Assembly: GCA_963782595.1 (NCBI GenBank)
Contig: CAWAKJ010000001.1
Location: forward strand, 868,001 to 932,000
Direction of reading: 5' to 3'
Length of the DNA stretch: 64,000 nt
Origin: JAMQPK01 sp963782595
GTDB lineage: Bacteria > Acidobacteriota > Vicinamibacteria > Vicinamibacterales > JAMQPK01
Of this stretch, positions 34,739-44,406 are shown in pieces; position 1 is the first letter of the stretch, and every line of letters begins with the position of its first letter. The notes beneath the pieces were generated by a model. That model searched no databases, was not told where the DNA came from, and saw only the letters and a list, made by a program, of their open reading frames with translations. A program made the translations under genes and the position numbers.

Positions 34739-37700
34739 CTAGAACCTGAAGCGGAACTGCATCTGTATCGACCGCAGCGCTTGGGCAGCGGTAGCGGCGC
34801 CGAAGCCGGCAGTGGCGGGCGTCAGCGCCGTGCTCCTCAACGTGCCGTCGGCGTTGTACTGATTGTTTCGAATCGTCGTCGGATCGCTCGGGTTGTTCAG
34901 CTGCAGCTGGCTTTGCCGGGCGTTAATCACCACGCTGTTGAACACGTTGAACGCGTCGATGCGGAACTGAAACTCTCTCGAACCGCCGACACGGATATTG
35001 CGGGCGATCGCAAGATCCGTCGTGTGGTCCCAGCAACCGCTTAGAACGTTGGCGCCAGATTCGTTGCCCTTGCTGTTGTAGGTCGGCCCGGCAAATGCGG
35101 CCGCGTCGAATTGCGCGTACTGATTGCTCGAGCAACCCGAGCCAGGATCTCCAGGCACGCGAATGCGCGCCGTGTAATTGGGCGATCCGGTCAGGTTGAC
35201 GTTCGCACCCGCGGTCTGGTAGGTGAAGGTGGCGTCGTACGGCGCACCTGAGCCCGCGGTAAAGATGCCCGAGAGCTGCCAGTCGTTGGCGATGGCGCGG
35301 ACGACCCGCATGGCGCCCGTCGTGGATTCGATGTTGGGAAGATCCCACACGAAATTGCCCTTGATGAGGTGCCGGCGAAGCCCGACGTTCGACAGCAGCT
35401 CGTCGTTGGTCTCCTGATAGCTCGCGAGTCCAATCGTGCCGTCGGTGTTGTGAACGAGATGCTGAGGGGAGAGCGTGTTGCCTTCGAACCTCAAACCGAG
35501 CGTCCAGTTCACGCCGGCCTGCCAGCCATTGCGATAGCGGCGGTTGTACGACATCTGAATCGAATCGTAGTTGGTCTTGAACCGCGGAGACGTAAGAACA
35601 ATCGGACCCAGGCCGCGGTAGGGACGCAGCAACTCTGTGGCAACGGCCATGGCGCCGGGAACCGTGCTTGCCGCGGCGGTCGGATCCTGATTCTGCGGAA
35701 GATACGCGGCACCGATGTCCGGAGCGTTGAGATCGAGCGGATTCTGGCCCGCAGGTGTGGAGATCGAACCGAACGCGATCGAGTTGTAGTTGTGGGTGCC
35801 GACATACGAGACGTCCAGCGACGAGTACCAGGGGAGGGTCATCTGGATCCCGGCGTTCCATTGAGTCGCCGCGCCGACCTCGGCGTTGTACTCGTGAATG
35901 AGCAGCACCGGAGGCGGTTGCAACGCGGAAGTACCCGCTGCAACGTTCTGAAGGGTCGAGTTGATGACGGTCGAGCCCTGTCCGGTGGGCGGGTTGCCGA
36001 TCTGGCCGAAGATGGCATCACCTTGCGGCCGATCGTAGAACACGCCCACGCTGCCGCGAATAACGATGTTCTGCGTGCCCGAGATGTCGTAGGCGGCGCC
36101 GATACGCGGCCCGAACACGAGCGAATCTTCGACGTAGTTTTCTTTCGCGATCCCCTGGCCGGCCTGAATGATGCCGTTGGTAATCACGCCGGTATTGGGC
36201 ACGATGGTGCCGATGGCAAATGAGGAGCCAGGGCCAAGCGACTGTTGTGTTCTCGGATCGATCGCCACCCGGTTGGCGGCAGGACACGTGCCACCTGACG
36301 TCGAACAACCCGGCAGGTAGAGCAGCGGCGCGCTGGCCCTCGACCATTGCTCGGGGAAGAAGTTCGAGGCCTGCTGCTTGATGTCGTACTGCGGTCCGTG
36401 GTGCGTGAAACGCATGCCGAGGTCGAGTGTCAGCTTCGGAGTGACTCGCCAGTTGTCCTGAATGAAGAAGTCCTTGTTGTAGTAACGGTAGTCGCCTTCA
36501 TACAACTGGTTCTGCTGCTGGAAATTCTGGAAGACGCCAATGGCGGCATTCGAAAACGGGAAGCCCGTATCGAGCGGGTTGTTGCTGTCGTTCTGGAAGC
36601 TGACTCGGCCCTCGAAAGGCAGCGCCCCTTGAGTGACGGTACCGAGATTCTGAAGCTTCAAGCTGTCTTGCGACTGATAGCCGGCCTTGAAGGTGTGAGA
36701 GCCCCACAACTTGGTGATACTGATTGCCAGGTCCTTCGTGTTCTGCATGCACAGGAAGGTCGGGTAAATCAGACTTGGCGGCGAATTCGCGACGCGTCCA
36801 CCCCACGTGAAGCTCGGCGCGAGGATGACACGCCCGTTCTGATAGAACGGCGCGTTCATTTCCTGGAGCACCTTTTCCTGATAGGAGCCCGGCGGCACGA
36901 GCCCGTTCTGATATAAGCGCGGGAAGTTGGAGAGGCCAACCGTTGCCGGATCCGTTCCAGGGCTGCTGAGCACGTTGCCCAACTGATTTCCCTGCGTCAA
37001 GCCCCAGGTGCCTTCGAGCACGGTTGAAGAGTTCAGCGTGTAGTTGACCGTGGCTGACGGAACGAGAATCGCCGGGAACTGGAACACGTTGTCGTTGTAA
37101 CCCGGAATCGTTCCCGGGTTTGTCTGCACCGTAGCATTCTGACCCGCGTACTTCGCGCTGATGCGCAGCTTCGACGAGGTCTGGTAGTCAATCCGGACGA
37201 CATGCTGGTAGGTGTTGCGGTCGCTGTCGGGTGCGACCGTCTCGAGGTTGTAGTTCGCTCCTGCAACGCTCACGTTTGGCTCGGGATAGCTCTTGAGGAT
37301 GTTCATCCCGAGCCCATACAGCCGGTTCTGAGGAATCTTCCCAACGACGCCGCCATCCCGAAAACATCCACGAGTGTCTGCAGCCGTGCATGGCAGACCT
37401 GTTGATGAATCACGAATCAGGTTGAAGAGCGCTCCAGCGTTATCAGTGGTCTGCGAGAAGTCTCCCTGTCGCTCGAGCAGGGTCGGCACGCGGAAGCGAT
37501 TGACCGCGCCGCCGATGGTGCGCGGCGAAAATTGTTCGGAGTAGAAGAAGAACAGTTTGTTGCTGCCACCCGGCTTGCCGACGGGGCCGCCGATTGTGTA
37601 CCCCCAGTCCCGTTCCTTCGCCACCGCCTTGGCGTTGCCGTTCCGGATGTTTGCCCAGCTGTTCGAGTTCCAGTCCGAGTTGCGTTCGATGTCGTAGAAG

Positions 37701-38434
37701 GATCCTCGGAACTGGTTGGTTCCGCTCTTGGTGACGCCGGAAATCTGAATACCGGTCGAGCGGCCATACTCGGCTTGATACGCCGATGACACGACCTTCA
37801 CTTCGGCGATGGCATCGGCGTTCAGCTCGAGTCCAGGCTGGTTGCCACCGGTGTTCACCGACGAAATGCCGTCGAGCATGTAGTTCGTCCTCGCACCGTC
37901 CATGCGGGCGAACCGATTGGTCCCGGTGCTGATGACGCCAGGCGCCAGCGTGGCAAACTGTCCGAAATAGCGAAGTGTAATCGGCAGGTTTTCAACCTGT
38001 TCCTTCGCCACCGTGAACGAGCGCTCACCCGTCTGTGCCTGAATCATCGGGGCATCGCCGGTGACGAGGATGGTTTCGGCGAGCTGGCCGACTTCGATGG
38101 TCATCGGTGGAACGGCCACGCGATCGCCGGGGCTCGCGGCAATGCCCTTCCTCTCCGACGTCCGGAAACCGTCCATCGATATTCTGATGGTGTAGGTATC
38201 GCCAGGGACGCTCGAGAAGACGAAGTCGCCCGCTTCATTCGACTGTGCCTCGAACGTCGTGCCGCGCGTTTCGCTGACGAGTGTGATGGTGGCCCCGGGA
38301 ATCACACCGCCCTGGGTATCTTTGACGCTGCCGGCGATCGTGGCCGACGATTGTGCTGACGCTAACGACGCGATGGCCGTCACGAGGACGGCGATGGCTG
38401 CCACGATCGTGCACTTACACCTGCTCATTGTCAT
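34739..38434 (-). CDS. TonB-dependent receptor, Oar-like, with carboxypeptidase-regulatory N-terminal domain
   Basis: 1231 residues. A signal peptide (about 1-28) is followed by a carboxypeptidase-regulatory-like beta domain (about 30-115: SVKDTQGGVIPGATITLV and DFVFSSVPGDTYTIRISMDG). A plug domain with VENLPITLRYFGQFATLAPG lies at about 130-260. The large remaining part is the outer-membrane barrel, ending RSIQMQFRFRF with the C-terminal aromatic expected for BAM insertion. This architecture is greatly expanded in acidobacteria. These receptors import or bind large substrates such as oligosaccharides with energy from TonB. The substrate is unknown. The adjacent PQQ propellers may belong to the same uptake or oxidation locus. 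Confidence 0.92.
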   Translation of the reverse strand: MTMSRCKCTIVAAIAVLVTAIASLASAQSSATIAGSVKDTQGGVIPGATITLVSETRGTTFEAQSNEAGDFVFSSVPGDTYTIRISMDGFRTSERKGIAASPGDRVAVPPMTIEVGQLAETILVTGDAPMIQAQTGERSFTVAKEQVENLPITLRYFGQFATLAPGVISTGTNRFARMDGARTNYMLDGISSVNTGGNQPGLELNADAIAEVKVVSSAYQAEYGRSTGIQISGVTKSGTNQFRGSFYDIERNSDWNSNSWANIRNGNAKAVAKERDWGYTIGGPVGKPGGSNKLFFFYSEQFSPRTIGGAVNRFRVPTLLERQGDFSQTTDNAGALFNLIRDSSTGLPCTAADTRGCFRDGGVVGKIPQNRLYGLGMNILKSYPEPNVSVAGANYNLETVAPDSDRNTYQHVVRIDYQTSSKLRISAKYAGQNATVQTNPGTIPGYNDNVFQFPAILVPSATVNYTLNSSTVLEGTWGLTQGNQLGNVLSSPGTDPATVGLSNFPRLYQNGLVPPGSYQEKVLQEMNAPFYQNGRVILAPSFTWGGRVANSPPSLIYPTFLCMQNTKDLAISITKLWGSHTFKAGYQSQDSLKLQNLGTVTQGALPFEGRVSFQNDSNNPLDTGFPFSNAAIGVFQNFQQQNQLYEGDYRYYNKDFFIQDNWRVTPKLTLDLGMRFTHHGPQYDIKQQASNFFPEQWSRASAPLLYLPGCSTSGGTCPAANRVAIDPRTQQSLGPGSSFAIGTIVPNTGVITNGIIQAGQGIAKENYVEDSLVFGPRIGAAYDISGTQNIVIRGSVGVFYDRPQGDAIFGQIGNPPTGQGSTVINSTLQNVAAGTSALQPPPVLLIHEYNAEVGAATQWNAGIQMTLPWYSSLDVSYVGTHNYNSIAFGSISTPAGQNPLDLNAPDIGAAYLPQNQDPTAAASTVPGAMAVATELLRPYRGLGPIVLTSPRFKTNYDSIQMSYNRRYRNGWQAGVNWTLGLRFEGNTLSPQHLVHNTDGTIGLASYQETNDELLSNVGLRRHLIKGNFVWDLPNIESTTGAMRVVRAIANDWQLSGIFTAGSGAPYDATFTYQTAGANVNLTGSPNYTARIRVPGDPGSGCSSNQYAQFDAAAFAGPTYNSKGNESGANVLSGCWDHTTDLAIARNIRVGGSREFQFRIDAFNVFNSVVINARQSQLQLNNPSDPTTIRNNQYNADGTLRSTALTPATAGFGAATAAQALRSIQMQFRFRF

Positions 38435-38620
38435 GGGGCCTCCGAGATAGAGAATGCTCGCCCAGGATCGGCGCCGACCAGGAAACCAGGGAATATGTTA
38501 GGAAACGGAAGAGATGCTGGCACAACCGCAGACGCGGATCAAGACAAAGCTCCCGTGAGGACGGGAGAACGTACGTAGGGCGGGTCCTGTAAGGCGGGTC
38601 TTATAAGACCGCCCAACTTT

Positions 38621-39738
38621 TTACTTCGCCGGTGCCGTCGCTGCCGGTTGTGTGCCTGGTAGATTGCCCTGCGACTCGACCAGCCGTCGCGCAAGATAGT
38701 TGACGACCTGCGCGTCGCCGCGTATCGCAGTGAGGTAGGCGGTGCGCAGCAACGCTTCCTTGCGCGCGCGAAGCGTCTCGGTGATGCGCTCGCGCAGGCC
38801 GGGTGTGGACAAATCGCGTTGGCCTGCGGGCTCGTGTGCGACCACGAGCACGAGGGTGTGGGCACCCCCTCCACCGACGACCCAGTTGACCGATCCTGGT
38901 GCTTTCTTCAGCACCGCGTCGCGCAGCTGCGGCGGGGCCTGCTTCAACCTCGACAATGGGACCAGGCCCAAGTCTCCGCCGCGCGGCGCGGACTCGGGAT
39001 CCTCGGAATAGTCCATCGCCAGATCCGCGAAAGGCGCGCCGCCTTTCAGTTTCTCCATCAGCATCGCGGCTTTGGCTGCTGCGGCTTTCTCGTTGGCGGC
39101 ATCGTCTCCGGTGCGATTCGCGATCTGCGCTTCGCGCCCCGGCGTGATCACGATCTGGGCGATGTGGTACGACTCTTCCGGAAGATTGAACTGCGCACGA
39201 TTCGCCAGAAAGAAGTCGCTGACTTCCTGAGCGCTCACCGTGACCTTCGATCCGACTTCCTGCTCGATCAACTTCTGAGTGAGCAGCTCGCGCCGAAGTC
39301 CTTCCTGCATGTCGGCCGCCGTCAAGCCGCGTTGCTTCAGCTCCTGCTGAAAGGTTTCGTCAGGAATGTTCTTCTTCGCCGCCGCAAACGCCGTGTCGAG
39401 CTCGGCCGGGGGCACCTCCACTTTCAACTCCCGGGCCTTCGCCATCAGGATGTCCTGGAGGACGAGATCGTTCAGCAGGCCCAACTTGGCGGTGAGCTCC
39501 TCCTCGGTCGAGAGGGGCTGGGAGGCGTCCCGCATCCGCCGATACGCCTTCTCGACATCATCGCGCGAGATCTCGCGGCCGTTGACGGTCGCCCACACGT
39601 TGTCGGAGATCTTGGCGGCGGCGCCGCTCCTGGCGGCGGAGTCGCCCGGCATGCTGCAGTCAATGACATCGCAGCGAACACGCCCAGCACCGCGAGGAAG
39701 TTGCGATACAGGCAGGACGGCAGTTTCAGAGTTGGCAT
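38621..39738 (-). CDS. SurA/PrsA-like peptidyl-prolyl isomerase lipoprotein (frameshifted near N-terminus)
   Basis: The body (about 330 residues) has a SurA-type N-terminal helical chaperone domain (NGREISRDDVEKAYRRM, LLNDLVLQDILMAKARELKV) and a parvulin domain (EESYHIAQIVITPGREAQIA, PFADLAMDYSEDPESA and GGDLGLVPLSRL). In that frame the only start is a TTG at 39751 and no signal is present. In another frame, an ATG at 39738 begins MPTLKLPSCLYRNFLAVLGV and leads to the lipobox LTAAC, then CRATPPPGAA. The two join at about 39615-39650 if one base is restored in a GC-rich tract. The intact product would be a membrane-anchored periplasmic folding factor of about 372 residues. Confidence 0.8.
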
Positions 39739-40086
39739 ATTGTGCAAACAATCAATTCTACTCGCTGGAGCGGGTCCAGGTGTCTGGTGCTGAACGTTAC
39801 CAGCGTACCGTCAGTTTGCCGCCCGAGCCACTCCTGGCGGCGGCGGGCGACTCGCCCGGCTTCGGCGGCCGATTGTATGCCTGGACAGGCCCACCCCGTA
39901 CATAGTCGCCACTTTCGCCGTGAAGGGGACGTATGCTGGGCCCCTTAAAAAAGGTCCATCAACGCGGTTTCCGCTGCGTTGGGTGATGAAGTGTTCCGCC
40001 GCACGCCATCAATGCCGACGGCATTCTTGCGGCGCTCGAAGCGGGACGGCCGATGATGCAGCCGCTTCCGGCGAACGTATAAAAGG

Positions 40087-40128
40087 GTTCTAGGTTCTAA
40101 GTTCTAGGTTCTGGGTTCCGGTTACCGG
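40087..40128. repeat. Six tandem 7-bp units (GTTCTAG type)
   Basis: Units read GTTCTAG, GTTCTAA, GTTCTAG, GTTCTGG, GTTCCGG and TTACCGG, decaying towards the 3' end. Too short and spacer-free for a CRISPR array. Confidence 0.75.
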
Positions 40129-40250
40129 GCCTTTCTGTAACCACCCATCAGAATCCAGTACGCGGGACTTGCGGTCATTTCGGAAGCGCTGCGAAGGAGG
40201 AATTCTTTCTTTTTCTGAACGCGCACGATCCCGTCTTTGAACAGGAGGTT

Positions 40251-40378
40251 AGGAGATCAGGAGGAATACGTTCTTTCTGAACGCGCCTGAGTTGCGTAGG
40301 GATGCATCAGGGGCCTTCATCGGAGGCATCGGCGCGTCGTCGTGTGATCGCTTTTTCCCGAATTCCTCCTGATCTCCT
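40251..40378. repeat. Perfect 17-bp inverted repeat flanking 94 bases
   Basis: AGGAGATCAGGAGGAAT at 40251-40267 and ATTCCTCCTGATCTCCT at 40362-40378 are exact inverse copies. The left arm overlaps the second copy of the 28-30-bp direct repeat. No open frame fills the enclosed segment. Confidence 0.75.
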
Positions 40379-40655
40379 CATCTCTTGTTGGTATTTGTAA
40401 TTTGGTTTCGAACAGCTTGGCAAGAGTGGTGGCGTCGCGCATGCTGTCATCGTCGGGATTCAAACTGAGGGGCGTATGCGCGGTCGATTGAGTACGGCGC
40501 ATGACCATCGGGCGCCGAGTCATCCATAGCTTCACATGTCGCGATTCTCGCCGCTGCTCTTTCCCGCCCGCCGGACGAGCCGCCATTCGTCAGGCGCTTC
40601 CTGCTAGCACGATCGTTGCACTTGGTCGGCGACATCCGATCAGAAGGAGCCGCCG

Positions 40656-41192
40656 ATGGTTACCCGTCAACACAGCAGCAGGACGACACGAGTACCAGAC
40701 AAGCTCGAGCCCGCGGTTTCAATTACCCTGAATCTCAACGGCGCACCAGTAACGCTCGACGTCGTTCCGTGGACGACGCTGCTCGACGCCCTTCGCGAAT
40801 CCCTTCACCTGACCGGTACTAAAAAAGGATGCGATCACGGCCAGTGCGGCGCGTGTACGGTTCTCGTCGACGGCAAACGCATCAATTCGTGCCTGGCGCT
40901 CGCGATCATGAAAGACGGCTCAACCGTGACGACGATCGAAGGGCTGTCGGATGGCGAAGTACTTCATCCGGTCCAGCAGGCGTTCGTCGATCACGATGCC
41001 TTTCAGTGCGGATACTGCACACCCGGCCAGATCTGTTCTGCCGTCGGCATGTTGAGAGAAGGACGGGCGAAGACGGCCGACGATATCCGCGAGCTGATGA
41101 GCGGCAACATCTGCCGGTGCGGTGCGTATCCGAACATTCTCGCTGCCATTCAACAGGCCATGGAGAGCGAGGAAGGGAGCGTCGAGCCGTGA
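40656..41192 (+). CDS. paoA: Aldehyde oxidoreductase [2Fe-2S] subunit (PaoA/YagT-like)
   Basis: 178 residues. The plant-type [2Fe-2S] cluster ligands are Cys59, 64, 67 and 79 (GCDHGQCGACTVLVDG). The second, helical [2Fe-2S] cluster has Cys118 and 121 (FQCGYCTPGQ) and Cys153 and 155 (GNICRCGAYPN). It is the electron-transfer subunit of a molybdenum hydroxylase. The next two genes encode the FAD and molybdenum subunits, so the set is of PaoABC type. Unlike E. coli PaoA, no Tat signal is visible at the N-terminus (MVTRQHSSRTTRVPDKLEPA), which suggests a cytoplasmic complex or a missed start. The following GTG start overlaps this stop codon. Confidence 0.9.
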   Translation: MVTRQHSSRTTRVPDKLEPAVSITLNLNGAPVTLDVVPWTTLLDALRESLHLTGTKKGCDHGQCGACTVLVDGKRINSCLALAIMKDGSTVTTIEGLSDGEVLHPVQQAFVDHDAFQCGYCTPGQICSAVGMLREGRAKTADDIRELMSGNICRCGAYPNILAAIQQAMESEEGSVEP

Positions 41193-42184
41193 ACATTTTC
41201 TCCTACACACGACCCGCCGATGTCGCATCGGCGGTGCAGGAGGTGTCCGGAAACCGCCATGCGTCGATTATTGCCGGCGGGACCAATCTCATCGACCTGA
41301 TGAAAGAGAACGTCGTGCGTCCCAGACGTCTGGTCGACATCACCCGGCTGCCGCTGAATCGCATTGAGCCACTCGACAATGGCGGCTTGCGGCTCGGCGC
41401 GCTCGTGACCAACGCCGACACGGCGTACAACGAGCAGGTGGAACGCCGCTACCCGCTCCTCTCGCGGGCGATCCTGTCGGGCGCATCACCTCAACTTCGC
41501 AACATGGCCACCAATGGCGGGAACCTGCTGCAACGCACGCGCTGTCCGTATTTCTACGACACGGCGACTCCCTGCAACAAGCGCGACCCTGGCGCCGGAT
41601 GCTCGGCCCTCGATGGCTTCAACCGCATGCATGCGATTCTCGGGACGAGCGACTGGTGCATCGCCGTGCACCCGTCGGATATGTGTGTCGCGCTCGCCGC
41701 GCTCGACGCCGTGGTGCGCGTCACCGGCGAACACGGCGATCGAGCCATTCCGTTCACCGAGTTCCATCGTCTGCCTGGCGACAGACCACACGTCGAGACG
41801 ACCCTGAGCGCCGACGAGATCATCACCTCGATCGATCTGCCCGCAAAGGGATTCGCCAATCATTACGCCTATCTGAAGGTGCGCGATCGCACGTCCTATG
41901 CATTTGCGCTCGTGTCTGTCGCAGTCGCCCTCGAGATGGATGGCGACACCATTACCGACACGCGGCTCGCGCTTGGCGGTGTGGCGCACAAACCGTGGCG
42001 AAACCTCGACGCCGAAGCGATGCTCAACGGCCTCGACGCGACGAGGGACCATTTCGAGGCCGTCGCGTACGCCATCGTGCGCGGCGCCAGGGGCTTTGGG
42101 CACAACACGTTCAAGATCGCGCTGGCGCAACGGGCAGTCGTGCGCGCCCTCCAGCATGCCGTCCGGATGGGGAGGAACGCATGA
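41189..42184 (+). CDS. paoB: Aldehyde oxidoreductase FAD subunit with extra [4Fe-4S] loop (PaoB/YagS-like)
   Basis: 331 residues from a GTG at 41189 that overlaps the paoA-like stop; the frame is open upstream inside that gene. FAD-binding motifs are IIAGGTNLIDLMKENV and the TNGGNLLQRTRC turn. The PaoB-specific insertion carries Cys119, 129, 138, 157 and 166 (RCPYFYDTATPCNKR, GAGCSALDGFNR, DWCIAVHPSDMC), the segment that holds a [4Fe-4S] cluster in E. coli PaoB. This distinguishes the complex from ordinary CO or xanthine dehydrogenases. The stop codon overlaps the next ATG by 4 bases, so the three subunits are tightly coupled. Confidence 0.92.
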   Translation: MNIFSYTRPADVASAVQEVSGNRHASIIAGGTNLIDLMKENVVRPRRLVDITRLPLNRIEPLDNGGLRLGALVTNADTAYNEQVERRYPLLSRAILSGASPQLRNMATNGGNLLQRTRCPYFYDTATPCNKRDPGAGCSALDGFNRMHAILGTSDWCIAVHPSDMCVALAALDAVVRVTGEHGDRAIPFTEFHRLPGDRPHVETTLSADEIITSIDLPAKGFANHYAYLKVRDRTSYAFALVSVAVALEMDGDTITDTRLALGGVAHKPWRNLDAEAMLNGLDATRDHFEAVAYAIVRGARGFGHNTFKIALAQRAVVRALQHAVRMGRNA

Positions 42185-44403
42185 CGACCACCTATATCGG
42201 CCAGCCGATCAGCCGCGTTGACGGCCGCGCCAAGGTAACCGGTGCTGCGACGTACGCGGCCGAGCACAACGTTCCAAACCTCGCGTACGGATTTGTGGTG
42301 TGCAGCACTGTGGCCCGGGGAAGAATCACACGCATCCATGCGCGCGATGCCCTCAGGCTTCCCGGCGTGATACAGGTCATCACGCACGAGAACGCTCCGC
42401 GCCTTCGTCCCGCCGATGACGGCTACGTCGACGAGGCCGGCTCGCCGGGCACGACCTTTCGGCCGCTGGCCGACAACGAGGTCAGATTCAGCGCTCAGCC
42501 TGTTGCGCTGGTTGTTGCCGAAAACATCGAACTGGCGAGCTATGCGGCGTCGCTGGTTCGGATCGAATACCGACGACAGGAGCACGAAACGGATCTGGAG
42601 GCAGTGCGTTCACACGCGTACGTGCCGAAGCAGCGACTCGTTCTCCCCCCGGTCCCGAAACCTCGCGGCAACGCCGCGAAAGCACTCGCGAGTGCCGCCC
42701 TGCAGATCGACGTCCAGTATCGGGCGCCGGTTGAGCATCACAATCCGATGGAGATGTATGCGACGACCGCCGTTTGGGAAGAGGACGGGACGCTGACTGT
42801 CTATGACAAGACACAGGGCGTGAAAAATGTTCAGGGCTACTTGTGTAACGTCTTTGGCTGTTCCGAGAAGGACATACGCGTGCTCTCGCCATTCGTCGGC
42901 GGCGCCTTCGGATCGGGATTGCGGCCGCAGTATCAGGTATTCCTGGCCTCGCTGGCGGCGCGGACGCTCCGACGCCCGGTGCGAGTGTCACTGACGCGCC
43001 AACAGATGTTCGGCCTCTCCTATCGCCCGGTCACGTGGCAGCGCGTGGCGCTCGGCGCCACCGCCGAGGGCAGGCTCGATTCTCTGATTCACGAATCCGT
43101 CTCGAACACGTCGCGATTCGAGGACTACAGCGAGAAGATTGTCCAATGGTCAGGCATGCTCTACCAGTGCGACAACGTCACACTTGATAGCAAGGTTGCG
43201 CAACTCGATCTCAACTCACCCGCCGACATGCGCGCGCCCGGGGCCTCCTGGGGTCTGTATGCGCTCGAATGCGCGATGGATGAGCTCGCGCTCAAACTTC
43301 GTATTGATCCGCTCGAGCTCAGGCTCAGGAACTACGCCGAGTCGGATCAGAACACCGGCCGACCGTTCTCGAGCAAGGCATTGCGCGAGTGCTACCGGCA
43401 GGGCGCAGAGCGGTTTGGCTGGTCGCGACGGAACGCTGAGCCGCGGTCGATGCGCAACGGCGACAAGCTCGTCGGGTGGGGTATGGCAACCGGCGCCTGG
43501 GAGGCTCCGCAGCTGGAAGCGTCCGCCACGTCGGTGTTGACCGCCGATGGCACGCTCACCGTATCGAGCGCGACGGCCGACATCGGAACAGGGACGTACA
43601 CGATCATGACGCAGATCGCAGCGGAGGTACTCGGGCTGCCAATCGAGCGCGTCACGTTCAAGCTCGGCGATTCGTCGTTGCCGAAGGCACCCGTCGAGGG
43701 CGGATCGTTTACGGCGTCGACAGTGGGCTCGGCGGTGAAGGCCGTCTGCGAGAAGGTGCGCGAACGGCTATTGACTCTGGCACAGACCGTCGACAACTCG
43801 CCGCTCTCGGGTGTCGCACCGGACGACGTCACATTCTCCGATGGCCACATCTCGTTGCGGAGCGACCCATCCCGCTCGGTCTCATTTGCCGAGGTGATGC
43901 GTCATGCCGGCCTCGATACGATCGAAGAGGAAGCGACGACGACGGCTTCATCGACGGCGGAGCAGTACGGCTGCTACAGCCATTCGGCGGTGTTCGCAGA
44001 GGTGCACGTGGACGAGGAGCTGGGCACGATCCAGGTGACGAGGGTCGTCAGTGCTGTTGCGGCTGGCCGCATCCTGAACCCGAAGACGGCGCGGAGTCAG
44101 ATACTCGGTGGAGTCGTCTGGGGCATCGGGATGGCGCTCGAAGAGGAAAGCGTGATCGATCAGGCTTTCGGGCGATTTGTGAACCACAATCTCGCGGAGT
44201 ACCACGTCCCGGTCAACGCCGACATCCATGACATCGATGTCATCTTTGTCGAGGAGCCCGACGAGGTCGTCAATCCGCTCGGGGCGAAGGGCGTTGGCGA
44301 AATCGGCGTCATCGGAGTGGCGCCTGCAATCGCCAACGCGGTGTTTCACGCAACCGGCCGCCGGATCAGAAAACTGCCAATCACGCTGGACAAGTTGTTG
44401 TGA
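42181..44403 (+). CDS. paoC: Aldehyde oxidoreductase molybdenum-binding subunit (PaoC/YagR-like)
   Basis: 740 residues from the ATG at 42181 (ATGA overlap with the FAD gene); close to the 732 of E. coli PaoC. Molybdopterin-binding motifs include VYDKTQGVKNVQGYLCNVFG and SPFVGGAFGSGLRPQY, followed by ADMRAPGASWGLYALE. The catalytic Glu lies in PLGAKGVGEIGVIGVAP near the C-terminus. The enzyme oxidises aldehydes, typically aromatic ones, to acids, passing electrons through the FeS and FAD subunits. The maturation protein PaoD/XdhC is not in the window. The gene ends 3 bases before the convergent peroxidase gene. Confidence 0.92.
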   Translation: MTTTYIGQPISRVDGRAKVTGAATYAAEHNVPNLAYGFVVCSTVARGRITRIHARDALRLPGVIQVITHENAPRLRPADDGYVDEAGSPGTTFRPLADNEVRFSAQPVALVVAENIELASYAASLVRIEYRRQEHETDLEAVRSHAYVPKQRLVLPPVPKPRGNAAKALASAALQIDVQYRAPVEHHNPMEMYATTAVWEEDGTLTVYDKTQGVKNVQGYLCNVFGCSEKDIRVLSPFVGGAFGSGLRPQYQVFLASLAARTLRRPVRVSLTRQQMFGLSYRPVTWQRVALGATAEGRLDSLIHESVSNTSRFEDYSEKIVQWSGMLYQCDNVTLDSKVAQLDLNSPADMRAPGASWGLYALECAMDELALKLRIDPLELRLRNYAESDQNTGRPFSSKALRECYRQGAERFGWSRRNAEPRSMRNGDKLVGWGMATGAWEAPQLEASATSVLTADGTLTVSSATADIGTGTYTIMTQIAAEVLGLPIERVTFKLGDSSLPKAPVEGGSFTASTVGSAVKAVCEKVRERLLTLAQTVDNSPLSGVAPDDVTFSDGHISLRSDPSRSVSFAEVMRHAGLDTIEEEATTTASSTAEQYGCYSHSAVFAEVHVDEELGTIQVTRVVSAVAAGRILNPKTARSQILGGVVWGIGMALEEESVIDQAFGRFVNHNLAEYHVPVNADIHDIDVIFVEEPDEVVNPLGAKGVGEIGVIGVAPAIANAVFHATGRRIRKLPITLDKLL

Positions 44404-44406
44404 GCG

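Larger units (their letters stand above)
39739..40655. other. Repeat-rich intergenic region without a convincing gene
   Basis: About 900 bases between the SurA-like and paoA-like genes. Contents seen: six tandem heptamers of the type GTTCTAG at 40087-40128; an imperfect direct repeat AGGAGGAAT...TTTCTGAACGCGC at 40195-40224 and 40259-40286; a perfect 17-bp inverted repeat at 40251-40267 and 40362-40378; and a terminator-like AAGGGG/CCCCTT followed by six A near 39922-39952. A short open stretch ending in LAALEAGRPMMQPLPANV and a stop at 40080-40082 may be gene debris. No tRNA or structured RNA was recognised. Confidence 0.6.

Noticed and set aside
39990..40082. Short open stretch ending LAALEAGRPMMQPLPANV
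   Set aside because: Preceded by two stop codons in frame and without a start or ribosome site; at most gene debris.
40087..40378. Possible CRISPR-like array in the repeat-rich spacer
   Set aside because: Tandem units are 7 bp without spacers, and the longer direct repeat has only two copies.
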